Source of the DNA: Cyclina sinensis
Lineage: Eukaryota; Mollusca; Bivalvia; Venerida; Veneridae
DNA length: 64,000 bases
Reading direction: 5' to 3'
Assembly (NCBI GenBank): GCA_012932295.1
Contig: JAAONU010000063.1
Span: 30,259 to 94,258 of the forward strand
Positions 23,145 to 35,000 of this stretch are shown here, in pieces (positions within the stretch are counted from its first letter, which is position 1; every line of letters starts with the position of its first letter). The position numbers and the translations under genes are program-made. The notes beneath the pieces are model-generated. The model made no database searches. It was not told the origin of the DNA and worked only from the letters and a program-made list of their open reading frames with translations.

Positions 23145-23332
23145 TTGCAAGGTAAAAATTTTAACAAAGCTATCATGATGAACACAGGTTTTGTTGAGGC
23201 AAGTAAGCTAGGTGCTTATGACTGTTTCATATGCAATGACGTGGACCTTTTACCAAAAAATGATGGGATCCCTTACACATGTGAGAGCAGTCCTGTTCAT
23301 CTGTCATCTGCTTTCGATCTTAGGAAATGTAA
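23145..23332 (+). CDS. Orphan B4GALT-family exon 3 with intact frame and splice sites
   Basis: The stretch is 188 nt, exactly the length of exon 3 in gene 2. It is preceded by TTCTCAG and followed by a GTAGGC donor. It encodes GKNFNKAIMMNTGF, then a cysteine, NDVDLLPKNDGIPYTC and SPVHLSSAFD. The metal-binding DVD, both family cysteines (C before and after DVD) and the NDGIPYTC loop are kept, with no stop or frameshift. No exon 2 is visible upstream (4 kb of minisatellite lies there) and no exon 4 downstream before 39 kb. It is either a recent gene remnant or an exon of a gene whose other exons were rearranged. NDVD replaces the HDVD of gene 2. Confidence 0.75.
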
Positions 23333-23834
23333 GTAGGCAGTTATTACAAACTATCAAACTATAAAAATGAACAACAACAATTGATACAAATTAACAATAC
23401 AAATGAAACAATATAGAATACAAACGTTAACATTAAATATTGCAACGTTCCTCATGTCATATTCGTCTGCAAATTATATTGTTAAAATTGAATGTCATGA
23501 CTATAAGAAAAATAATAATGTATCTTTTATTTAATTTTTTGGCCATAATCTGTTTTTCCTTCTTTTGCTTGATTCATTTTGCTTGTACTATTTCTGTTAG
23601 TATGGGAGCAATTTTGCGCTCATAAACATTCAGAATAGAATACATAAAAGCAAGTTTTTTCACATACCCCAGCCTGAAAATTGGTTTTGATTTCTTTTTA
23701 ATTTTACAGGTAGTTTACTTGAGCAGAATTATATTCTTGTTTAACATGACCCCGGTGTTTCTTGTTATTTTTTTCAAGAGTACAGATGGCGATCAACAAG
23801 AATTTACAAGTAAAAGCCAGCCAAAATGGGTCTT
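23333..23834. other. Intronic or intergenic DNA, nothing recognised
   Basis: A+T-rich sequence downstream of the orphan exon. No match to exon 4 of gene 2 was found. Confidence 0.4.
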
Positions 23835-24185
23835 GCTATGTTTTACAGCCCTGTGATCTATATGAATTTTATATAAAAAAAAGATATGTTTTTGATGGAT
23901 TCACATTTTAAACACATCCCGCAATTACTGCCAATGCTGTATGGAATGCGGGCTGGGACAAGCCACTTGCTACTTGCCACTTGCTTCTTGTGATTTTAAC
24001 AGTCGGTTTGTTTCTCAATCACCGTCAAATAGAGCGGGAAATATACAGTAAGATTTGTACTTTCGGCTATAAAGCAACTTTGTTGTAACTGTTAGCCATT
24101 TCTTTATGAAATCACGTAACCATGTCAAGTGTCGTTTTCATACATTGAAACATTGAAAAGGGATCCAATCAAAGTATAGCAAACG

Positions 24186-24440
24186 GCTAATAGCAACTAG
24201 CAAGTTGCAAGTAACAAATAGCAAGAAGCAACTAGCAACACACAAGTAGCAAACAGCACATGACAACTAGCAAGTTGCAAATGACCAATAGCGAGTGGCA
24301 AAAAGCAGCTGGCAAGTAGCAACTGGTAACTAGTAATTAGTAATTAGCAAATGGCAAATGTCAACTAGCAAGCGGCAAGTGGCAAATAGCAACTGGCAAG
24401 TACCAACTGGCAACTAGCAAGTAACAACTAGCAATACGAT
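24186..24440 (+). repeat. Minisatellite B array 1 (7-bp GCAAGTG/GCAACTA units)
   Basis: A run of heptamers of the form GCAA(C/G)T(A/G), GCAAATG and GCAAGTA within element B. Being a multiple of 7, the array leaves repetitive open frames on the minus strand that are not genes. Confidence 0.85.
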
Positions 24441-24530
24441 TACATGTTTAGTTTATCAGACTCACATTATTTTACATCGAGTGTGATTCAAATTCTTACA
24501 AATTAGATTAATAACGCTCGATGACTGCCT

Positions 24531-24665
24531 CCTGATTTCCATACCGACATTCGGGCAGCGTGGAGTAATGTGAAGATCGTGAGACAATCTCGCCTCTGAC
24601 GAGATTCGAACTCACGACTTCCGGATCCGTAACCCTGCGCTCTATCCCTGAATCACGGTGCCTCC
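24531..24665 (-). mobile_element. tRNA-derived SINE (family S1) inside element B
   Basis: The minus strand starts GGAGGCACCGTGATTCAGGG. A box GGGATAGAGCGC and B box GAGTTCGAATCTC are spaced as in a tRNA. The body GTCAGAGGCGAGATT, CTCACGATCTTCACATTACT matches 16695-16812. It lies between the two heptamer arrays. Whether it is a late insertion or part of the mobile unit is unknown. Confidence 0.7.
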
Positions 24666-24842
24666 TCCATTACATGTAAAATATTATTTAAAAATGATCT
24701 ACATTTTCAGTCGGTCTAATTCGAAAAAAATACATAAACGATTTGTTATTGCACAGCACTTTCTTTATGAAATGATTCAATCTAGTAACAATATCCGGTT
24801 CGTTTCCACACAGTAAAAAGCGATCCAATAAAAGTATAACAA

Positions 24843-25130
24843 CAAGCAAGTAGCAAAAGCAACTAACAAGTAACAACTAGCAAGTAGCAAGTAGAAAATG
24901 GCAAGTAGCAACTGGCAGCTAGTAAATGGCAAATAGCAAGTAACAAATGGCAAAAAGCAAGTAGCAACTAGCAAGTGGCAAATGGCAAGTAGGAACTAGC
25001 AAGTTGCAAATGGCAGATATCAAATGACAAATAGTAAGTGGCAAACTGCAACTGGCAAGCGGCAATTAGCAACTGGCAAGTAGTAACTAGCAAGTGGCAA
25101 GTAGCAACTAGCAAGTGGCAAATGGCAAGA
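24843..25130 (+). repeat. Minisatellite B array 2
   Basis: Same heptamer family as array 1, following the second copy of the 90-bp module and running into the right terminal inverted repeat. Confidence 0.85.
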
Positions 25131-25785
25131 AGCAAGTGGCATGTCCCAACCCGCATTCCATAATGCTGGTTATCTTTTGCGACATTAGATTTCGACACTC
25201 CCGACAGCTTTACGATAATTGCATATAAGAAGTCTCACTTCTTCAAACATTGCCACTGTTTGTTTGTATGTCAAAAATGACAATTTTCAAGCAAATTTTC
25301 ATCCAATTTGCCGTACCACTGCTGTTCCTTTTAACACGCCCATAACTACTAAAAGGTATCTCCAAACAAAACATTTGACCAGAGTGTTGTGAAAATATTG
25401 AACATGCCAGAAAACATCTATTTAATACTCAAACAGCCCAAGAACAACCCCTCACACACACACAAAGTCGGATTATTCATTGTGTTGTCTGTCATTATCA
25501 GACACTTCCTGTCTTGATTTACATCTATTTGACCATAATTATATGTGTTATAGTGTTAACAGTTTGAAAATTGTAAATATAATATGTTGCCTGTTGGCAA
25601 ACAATGGAGTGTTGTGTAACATTTGTTTTTTGACAATATCGTTACTGGCGGCGACAACAACAAACTTCCTGATATCTATCTTTTTTGTAAAGTAAGCAGG
25701 CCATCTGGAGTCGTTCTAAATAGAACTCCGTGAAAAAAACAAAGGTGTTTTATTTCGCGTATTTCTAATTAACAGTAAGCAAATG

Positions 25786-26254
25786 GGGTCACTCCAGAAA
25801 GGAATCACTTCCAGGTCGTAGGATGCTAAAATAGTGCCAAGTAGAATTTTCAGCTTGAAGATTGTATGTGCATTTCTGCAAGGAAAGTTGATTTAATTGC
25901 CAAACAGTCTGCTTTCTATTTAACTTCAATGCTTTCTTGATGTGTTTGCAGTGTGTGCTTTGTATTTTACAGGACTGTTTTCTGAGAGTGGATGAATCCA
26001 GAAGTAGAGGCAGTCCGAATTGTTGGTCGTCCGAGAAGTTGAAATTGACCTAGTAACTGGTTTCAAATGTCTAAGTTGGAGAAACAAAACCCTAATGCTG
26101 CCACTTCCAGAGGAGTTTCTGAAGATCAATGAATGAACTTGGTGGATTAATAGGCCAAAATTCAGTTTGAATATTAGAATACCTCCTAGGAATGACAGAA
26201 AAGTGCCTATTTTACTAAATGTTCTATGTGCAAATAAGTGACCGGAGTGACACC
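25786..26254. mobile_element. Probable MITE insertion specific to duplication copy 1
   Basis: Inverted ends GGGTCACTCC and GGAGTGACACC enclose about 470 bp missing from copy 2, which reads straight through near 51035-51045. There is no coding content. The exact target duplication could not be defined. Confidence 0.5.
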
Positions 26255-26749
26255 ATTATAAGGCATTTTATAATTATTTGTGTTCTTCTACATACATCCA
26301 AACCTTCGAGGTCTGTTTGAAATTTGAGAATATTACCATTTTTATGAATAAGGGGGCTTTAATTTTTTTTCAGCCTTAATCTAGCAATTTTTAATTGAGT
26401 TTTGGCAAGAAAGAATATTGGATGGAGAAATAACTTATAATAATTTCAATTATAATCAGTTCGATTTTCAACACTTAATGCACACATATAAAGAGCACTA
26501 GAGCGTGAAGAACTCATCTACTGTATTTATAAATTGTTCTTTAAGCAAATGGTTTATTTCTTTATCAACATTAGAAAACGAAAGATATAAATGTATGCTG
26601 TTGGTAGGTACAATTTTTAAAATAGTAGAAATTAGTAAAATATATAAGGTTTTAGCATTAATCTGTTATTTTATGCAGTATCAATAGAAGTTTTTTTAAG
26701 ATACGTTAGACGTTTTATAAATTTAGCATGCTAGCAAGGTGGAAATCCT

Positions 26750-26822
26750 TTATTAAGGACACCTCACAATTAAGACTACTTTCGGTAAGAACCGTGACTG
26801 TCCTTAATTGAGGAGTTGTATT
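26750..26822. repeat. Hairpin shared by both duplication copies
   Basis: CAATTAAGACTACTTTCGG and CCGTGACTGTCCTTAATTG form an imperfect hairpin flanked by TTAAGGACACC and TTGAGGAG. The same sequence is at about 51515-51580, so it predates the duplication. It resembles the ends of a pogo-like element collapsed to its termini. Confidence 0.45.
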
Positions 26823-27323
26823 GTATTTGATTGTCTAACTGCTTTTTTTTGACAATAATTTAAAAATATACAAAAGGTCCACGAGCTCCTGAGACCACCG
26901 CCCCTATAAAAGTTTCTATTCAAGGGTAGAATATTTTTCACAAAGCATGCAAACTCAAGACACTCAAATTCAAATCACGACTTTTCAAAATCTTATTCTC
27001 ATGCAAAAGTTATATATGTATAAAAATTTCATATAAAGTAGAAATCTCATTTTAGATGAAAACTTTAAACATATTAATTACGAGGGAGTTCACTTAACTT
27101 AAGAAAAAGAATCACTGAAGTCCCGAGAGCAGAACTGATTTTTCCTTTTTCTCATTTATACCCGAAATTTTTGATGTCCAGTAAATAGCAGAAAAAAACC
27201 GTCACTTAAAAGATTGTATCTGTTACAAAACATCTTGCTTAACGACTTAAACAATCTCTTATCTTGCCCTTTCACGTGACGATTTATACTAGCAGAAATT
27301 TTAAACCTCGCGAAGATCTTCAA

Positions 27324-27425
27324 GTTTTTTTTATAAATACGGTATTTATTTTCACTCTATCGCCACTCGTGAAATATGATAATTTTCGTACCACGAGATG
27401 AAAATATATCCCGTATTTATAAAAA
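27324..27425. mobile_element. Hairpin MITE specific to duplication copy 1
   Basis: Arms start TTTATAAATACGG and end CCCGTATTTATAAA. The inner part carries CCACTCGTGAAATAT and CGAGATGAAAATAT, related to the hairpin at 60-207. In copy 2 this point is instead occupied by about 1.9 kb of other DNA. Confidence 0.6.
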
Positions 27426-27863
27426 GACAAAGCAAGGTATATTTGATTGATGTAGAAAACAATTTGTAATCGCCGTGTTTTTCCGATAACGGTCCGTTCG
27501 GCTTCGTTGCTGTACATAAACGAATGATGACGTCATCAGAAACAAAATGAGATAACTAGGGTAGGAACAGACAGTTGTAGCACTTACTTTTGAAAATAAT
27601 TGGTTTATAGTAAAAACAATGGACACTTCACCGATATAGACAAACATTTTAAGGAGTGTGCATAAAAACTGCATGACAGGTATTCAAAATTCTTATGCTC
27701 ATTTTTTGTTGTAATTGTTGTTTTGAAATCGATTTCATGTGGTTAAAATATCACACCTTTAGATTGACCGGACATATTGTGCTTTTATTGTAAACTCGAG
27801 AAGAATGCAAATTACAATGCAAATGCTTACAGCTAGCACTATATGTTTTTTTCCCTGCATTTT

Positions 27864-30800
27864 TTATGTTCTCTATTCAAAACTTGTTTTAGCTTTTTCT
27901 ACGACATGAACTATATGATTTCGAAAGCACGATTTGATGCGTTTGTACAAATGAAGGTAGTTACCATAAACTGTTTGTTAATCTCTCCACTTGTACGTAA
28001 AAGTAGTATATCTGCATCCAAACATGAAACAAAACGTTATAACCATGAAAGTGATAAATCTAACATAGATAGCAGGTAGATGGTCTAAAGATGGTCCATT
28101 TAATTCTTTTTCATAGCCAAGCTTGAGTTTCATTTCCGCCTCATAAATGTCTAGCCAATGACATTGCGTTTTACATCTTTACAAACAGCATGAACGTGGA
28201 ACTTTTCATCTTCGGATACCAACGTCCGACCCGCTCCGTTAATCTCCACTCTCCGGTAGTGTTTAAGTGGATAAGTTCGTATGCTTTAACTTCTACATAA
28301 TGACAGTATTGAGAAGAATAGTATGATGATTCAGTACTAAGTTCTTGTGGGTATTTTACCGTCAACGGACATTTCTACCCTCCCTTGATTTCATATTTGC
28401 ATTGTTCAAGTTTAAAAAGTATTAATAGGATGCAGCAATGTGCTTTCAAAGTAACATCTTGAAAAACACTAAATGCTTTAATGATTTCAAATCCTAAATT
28501 CAAAGGGGCTTAAATGTGAAAACGAATATCAAAATTATAGCACTTGATACAATAGAATCATTTTTAAGAGATATTTCATAAAGATTGTATTGTAATTAGG
28601 GAAAATATATGACTATCAAAACTGACAGCTAAAGGTTTGCGGCTATGGTGAGTGAATATTTAGTCAGACTGTACGAATAGGGGTAAAGGTAAGGTCAGAC
28701 TGCGCAGATGTGGGTAAAGGTAATGTCAGCTGCACTGATGTGTGAAAAGGTAAAGTTAAACTTCACTGATGTAGGTAAAGGTAAAGTCAGACTGCACTGA
28801 TGTGGGTTAAGGTAAAGTCAGATTGCACTGATGTGTGTAAAGGAAAAGTAATACTTCACTGATGTAGGTAAATGTAAAGTCAAACTGCACTGATGTGGGT
28901 AAAGGTAATGTCAGCTTCACTTTTATGGGTAAAGGTTAAGTCAGCTGCACTGATGTAGGTAAATCTAAAGTCAGCTGCACTGATGAAGGAAAAGGTAAAG
29001 TCAGCTGCACTGATGTGGGTAAAGATAAAGTCAGCTGCACTGATATAGGTAAAGGTAACGTCAGACTGCACTGATGTAGGTAAAGGAAAAGTCAGACTGC
29101 ACTAATGTGGGTAAAGGTAAAGTCAGACTGCACTAATGTGGGTAAAGGTTAAGTCAGCTGCACTGATGTAGGTATATGTAAAGTCAGACTGCACTAATGT
29201 GGGTAAAGGTAAAGTCAGACTGCACTAATGTGGGTAAAGGTTAAGTCAGCTGCACTGATGTAGGTAAAGGTAAAGTCAGACTGCACTGATGTAGGTAAAA
29301 GTAAAGTCAGACTGTAATTATGTAGGTAAAGGTAAAGTCAGCTGCACTAAAGTGGGTAAAGGTAAAGTCAGTCTACATAATGCCAGTATTAAGATGAATA
29401 GTATGATGATTCAGTACTAAGTTCTTGTGGGTATTTTACCGTCAACGGACATTTCTACCCTCCCTTGATTTCATATTTGCATTGTTCAAGTGTAAAAAGT
29501 ATTAATAGGATGCAGCAATGTGCTTTCAAAGTAACATCTTGAAAAACACTAAATGCTTTAATGATTTCAAATCCTAAATTCAAAGGGGCTTAAATGTGAA
29601 AACGAATATCAAAATTATAGCATTTGATACAGTAGAAGCATTTTTAAGAGATATTTCATAAAGATTGTAGTGTAATTAGGGAAAATATATGACTATCAAA
29701 ACTGACAGCTAAAGGTTTGCGACTATGGTGAGTGAATATTTAGTCAGGCTGTACGAATAGGGGTAAAGGTAAGGTCAGACTGGTCAGATGTGGGTTAAGG
29801 TAATGTCAGCTGCACTGATGTGTGAAAAGGTAAAGTTAAACTTCACTGATGTAGGTAAAGGTAAAGTCAGACTGCACTGATGTGGGTTACGGTAAAGTCA
29901 GATTGCACTGATGTGTGTAAAGGAAAAGTAATACTTCACTGATGTAGGTAAATGTAAAGTTTATGTTCTCTATTCAAAACTTGTTTTAGCTTTTTCTACG
30001 ACATGAACTATATGATTTCGAAAGCACGATTTGATGCGTTTGTACAAATGAAGGTAGTTACCATAAACTGTTTGTTAATCTCTCCACTTGTACGTAAAAG
30101 TAGTATATCTGCATCCAAACATGAAACAAAACGTTATAACCATGAAAGTGATAAATCTAACATAGATAGCAGGTAGATGGTCTAAAGATGGTCCATTTAA
30201 TTCTTTTTCATAGCCAAGCTTGAGTTTCATTTCCGCCTCATAAATGTCTAGCCAATGACATTGCGTTTTACATCTTTACAAACAGCATGAACGTGGAACT
30301 TTTCATCTTCGGATACCAACGTCCGACCCGCTCCGTTAATCTCCACTCTCCGGTAGTGTTTAAGTGGATAAGTTCGTATGCTTTAACTTCTACATAATGA
30401 CAGTATTGAGAAGAATAGTATGATGATTCAGTACTAAGTTCTTGTGGGTATTTTACCGTCAACGGACATTTCTACCCTCCCTTGATTTTATATTTGCATT
30501 GTTCAAGTTTAAAAAGTATTAATAGGATGCAGCAATGTGCTTTCAAAGTAACATCTTGAAAAACACTAAATGCTTTAATGATTTCAAATCCTAAATTCAA
30601 AGGGGCTTAAATGTGAAAACGAATATCAAAATTATAGCACTTGATACAATAGAATCATTTTTAAGAGATATTTCATAAAGATTGTATTGTAATTAGGGAA
30701 AATATATGACTATCAAAACTGACAGCTAAAGGTTTGCGGCTATGGTGAGTGAATATTTAGTCAGACTGTACGAATAGGGGTAAAGGTAAGGTCAGACTGC

Positions 30801-32057
30801 GCAGATGTGGGTAAAGGTAATGTCAGCTGCACTGATGTGTGAAAAGGTAAAGTTAAACTTCACTGATGTAGGTAAAGGTAAAGTCAGACTGCACTGATGT
30901 GGGTTAAGGTAAAGTCAGATTGCACTGATGTGTGTAAAGGAAAAGTAATACTTCACTGATGTAGGTAAATGTAAAGTCAAACTGCACTGATGTGGGTAAA
31001 GGTAATGTCAGCTTCACTTTTATGGGTAAAGGTTAAGTCAGCTGCACTGATGTAGGTAAATCTAAAGTCAGCTGCACTGATGAAGGAAAAGGTAAAGTCA
31101 GCTGCACTGATGTGGGTAAAGATAAAGTCAGCTGCACTGATATAGGTAAAGGTAACGTCAGACTGCACTGATGTAGGTAAAGGAAAAGTCAGACTGCACT
31201 AATGTGGGTAAAGGTAAAGTCAGACTGCACTAATGTGGGTAAAGGTTAAGTCAGCTGCACTGATGTAGGTATATGTAAAGTCAGACTGCACTAATGTGGG
31301 TAAAGGTAAAGTCAGACTGCACTAATGTGGGTAAAGGTTAAGTCAGCTGCACTGATGTAGGTAAAGGTAAAGTCAGACTGCACTGATGTAGGTAAAAGTA
31401 AAGTCAGACTGTAATTATGTAGGTAAAGGTAAAGTCAGCTGCACTAAAGTGGGTAAAGGTAAAGTCAGTCTACATAATGCCAGTATTAAGATGAATAGTA
31501 TGATGATTCAGTACTAAGTTCTTGTGGGTATTTTACCGTCAACGGACATTTCTACCCTCCCTTGATTTCATATTTGCATTGTTCAAGTGTAAAAAGTATT
31601 AATAGGATGCAGCAATGTGCTTTCAAAGTAACATCTTGAAAAACACTAAATGCTTTAATGATTTCAAATCCTAAATTCAAAGGGGCTTAAATGTGAAAAC
31701 GAATATCAAAATTATAGCACTTGATACAGTAGAAGCATTTTTAAGAGATATTTCATAAAGATTGTAGTGTAATTAGGGAAAATATATGACTATCAAAACT
31801 GACAGCTAAAGGTTTGCGACTATGGTGAGTGAATATTTAGTCAGGCTGTACGAATAGGGGTAAAGGTAAGGTCAGACTGGTCAGATGTGGGTTAAGGTAA
31901 TGTCAGCTGCACTGATGTGTGAAAAGGTAAAGTTAAACTTCACTGATGTAGGTAAAGGTAAAGTCAGACTGCACTGATGTGGGTTACGGTAAAGTCAGAT
32001 TGCACTGATGTGTGTAAAGGAAAAGTAATACTTCACTGATGTAGGTAAATGTAAAGT
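27864..32057 (+). repeat. 2,097-bp near-identical tandem duplication
   Basis: 27864-29960 and 29961-32057 are direct copies with only scattered single-base differences (for example TTTCAT at 28390 versus TTTTAT at 30487). The junction joins GTAAATGTAAAGT of minisatellite C to TTATGTTCTC. It may be a very recent duplication or an assembly artefact. Confidence 0.85.
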
Positions 32058-35000
32058 TAGACTGAACTGATGTGGGTAAAGGTAATGTCAGCTTCACTTA
32101 TGTGAGTAAAGGTTAAGTCAGCTGCACTGATGTAGGTAAATTTAAAGTCAGCTGCACTGATGAAGGAAAAGGTAAAGTCAGCTGCACTGATGTGGGTAAA
32201 GGTAAAGTCAGCTGCACTGATGTGGGTAAAGGTTAAGTCAGCTGCACTGATGTGGGTAAAGATTAAGTCAGCTGCACTGATGAAGGTAAAGGTAACGTCA
32301 GACTGCACTGATGTACGTAAAGGAAAAGTCAGACTGCATTGATATAGGTAAAGGTTAAGTCAGCTGCACTGATGAAGGTAAAGGTAAAGTCAGACTGCAC
32401 TGATGTAGGTAAAGGTAAAGTCAGACTGCACTTATGTTGGTAAAGGTAAAGTCAGACTGCACTAATGTGGGTAAAGGTTAAGTCAGCTGCACTGATGTAG
32501 GTAAAGGTAAAGTCAGACTGCACTGATGTAGGTTAAAGTAAAGTCAGACTGTAATTATGTAGGTAAAGGTAAAGTCAGCTGCACTGAAGTGGGTAAAGGT
32601 AAAGTCAGTCTACATAATGCCAGTATTAAGATGAATAGTATGATGATTCAGTACTAAGTTCTTGTGGGTATTTTACCGTCAACGGACATTTCTACCCTCC
32701 CTTAATTTCATATTTGCATTGTTCAAGTGTAAAAAGTATTAATAGGATGCAGCAATGTGCTTTCAAAGTAACATCTTGAAAAACACTAAATGCTTTAATG
32801 ATTTCAAATCCTAAATTCAAAGGGGCTTAAATGTGAAAACGAATATCAAAATTATAGCACTTGATACAGTAGAAGCATTTTTAAGAGATATTTCATAAAG
32901 ATTGTAGTGTAATTAGGGAAAATATATGACTATCAAAACTGACAGCTAAAGGTTTGCGGCTATGGTGAGTGAATATTTAGTCAGACTGTACGAATAGGGT
33001 TAAAGGTTAGGTCAGACTGCGCAGATGTGGGTAAAGGTAATGTCAGCTGCACTGATGTGTGAAAAGGTAAAGTTAAACTTCACTGATGTAGGTAAAGGTA
33101 AAGTCAGACTGCACTGATGTGGGTTAAGGTAAAGTCAGATTGCACTGATGTGTGTAAAGGAAAAGTAATACATCACTGATGTAGGTAAATGTAAAGTCAG
33201 ACTGCACTGATGTGGGTAAAGGTAATGTCAGCTTCACTTATGTGGGTAAAGGTTAAGTCAGCTGCACTGATGTAGGTAAATGTAAAGTCAGCTGCACTGA
33301 TGAAGGAAAAGGTAAAGTCAGCTGCACTGATGTGGGTAAAGGTAAAGTCAGCTGCACTGATGTGGGTTAAGGTTAAGTCAGCTGCACTGATGTGGGTAAA
33401 GATAAAGTCAGCCGGACTGATATAGGTAAAGGTAACGTCAGACTGCACTGATGTAGGTAAAGAAAAAATCAGCTGCACTGATGAAGGTAAAGGTAAAGTG
33501 AGACTGCACTGATGTAGCTAAAGGTAAAGTCAGACTGCACTTATGTGGGTAAAGGTAAAGTCAGACTGCACTGATGTAGGTAAAAGTAAAGTCAGACTGT
33601 AATTATGTAGGTAAAGGTAAAGTCAGCTGCACTGAAGTGGGTAAAGGTAAAGTCAGTCTACATAATGAGAGTATTAAGATGAATAGTATGATGATTCAGT
33701 ACTAAGTTCTTGTGGGTATTTTACCGTCAACGGACATTTCTACCCTCCCTTGATTTTATATTTGCATTGTTCAAGTTTAAAAAGTATTAATAGGATGCAG
33801 CAATGTGCTTTCAAAGTAACATCTTGAAAAACACTAAATGCTTTAATGATTTCAAATCCTAAATTCAAAGGGGCTTAAATGTGAAAACGAATATCAAAAT
33901 TATAGCACTTGATACAGTAGAAGCATTTTTAATAGATATTTCATAAAGATTGTTGTGTAATTAGGGAAAATATATGACTATCAAAACTGACAGCTAAAGG
34001 TTTGCGGCTATGGTGAGTGAATATTTAGTCAGACTGTACGAATAGGGGTAAAGGTAAGGTCAGACTGCGCAGATGTGGGTTAAGGTAATGTCAGCTGCAC
34101 TGATGTATGAAAAGGTAAAGTTAAACTTCACTGATGTAGGTAAAGGTAAAGTCAGACTGTACTGATGTGGGTTAAGGTAAAGTCAGATTGCACTGATGTG
34201 TGTAAAGGAATAGTAATACTTCACTGATGTAGGTAAATGTAAAGTCAGACTGCACTGATGTGGGTAAAGGTAATGTCAGCTTCACTTATGTGGGTAAAGG
34301 TTAAGTCAGCTGCACTGATGTAGGTAAATTTAAAGTCAGCTCCACTGATGAAGGAAAAGGTAAAGTCAGCTGCACTGATGTGGGTAAAGGTAAAGTCAGC
34401 TGCACTGATGTGGGTAAAGGTTAAGTCAGCTGCACTGATGTGGGTAAAGATAAAGTCAGCTGCACTGATGTAGGTAAAGGTAACGTCAGACTGCACTGAT
34501 GTAGGTTAAGGAAAAGTCAGACTGCACTGATGTAGGTAAAGGTAAAGTCAGCTGCACTGATGAAGGTAAAGGTAAAGTCAGACAGCACTGATGTAGGTAA
34601 AGGTAAAGTCAGACTGCACTGATGTAGGTAAAAGTAAAGTCAGACTGTAATTATGTAGGTAAAGGTAAAGTCAGCTGCACTGAAGTGGGTAAAGGTAAAG
34701 TCAGTCTACAAGGACAGTATTAAGATGAATAGTATGATGATTCAGTACTAAGTTCTTGTGGGTATTTTACCGTCAACGGACATTTCTACCCTCCCTTGAT
34801 TTCATATTTGCATTGTTCAAGTTTAAAAAGTATTAATAGGATGCAGCAATGTGCTTTCAAAGTAACATCTTGAAAAACACTAAATGCTTTAATGATTTCA
34901 AATCCTAAATTCAAAGGGGCTTAAATGTGAAAACGAATATCAAAATTATAGCACTTGATACAGTAGAAGCATTTTTAAGAGATATTTCATAAAGATTGTA

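Larger units (their letters stand above)
23940..25162. mobile_element. Composite element B: 37-bp terminal inverted repeats, 6-bp target duplication, heptamer arrays
   Basis: The ends are TATGGAATGCGGG(C/T)TGGGACA followed by inverted heptamer units ending GCTTCTTG. The right end is the reverse complement. ATGCTG flanks both sides (23934-23939 and 25163-25168), and the paralogous site at 50335-50340 has a single ATGCTG with no insert. Inside, a module of about 90 bp (TTTCTTTATGAAAT to ATCCAATNAAAGTATA) occurs twice, at 24098-24185 and 24759-24842, each followed by an array. No open frame encodes a transposase, so the element is non-autonomous. The superfamily is unknown. Confidence 0.85.

Noticed and set aside
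24688..25198. Minus-strand leucine-rich frames over the heptamer arrays
   Set aside because: 7-bp units read as 21-bp periods give open low-complexity frames. They lie inside a non-autonomous element.
28880..34496. Minus-strand open frames with a repeating ISAADFTFTH-type peptide
   Set aside because: They are a by-product of minisatellite C units that are 30 bp (a multiple of 3) and lack a stop in that frame. They break wherever a 31-bp unit occurs and show no coding context.
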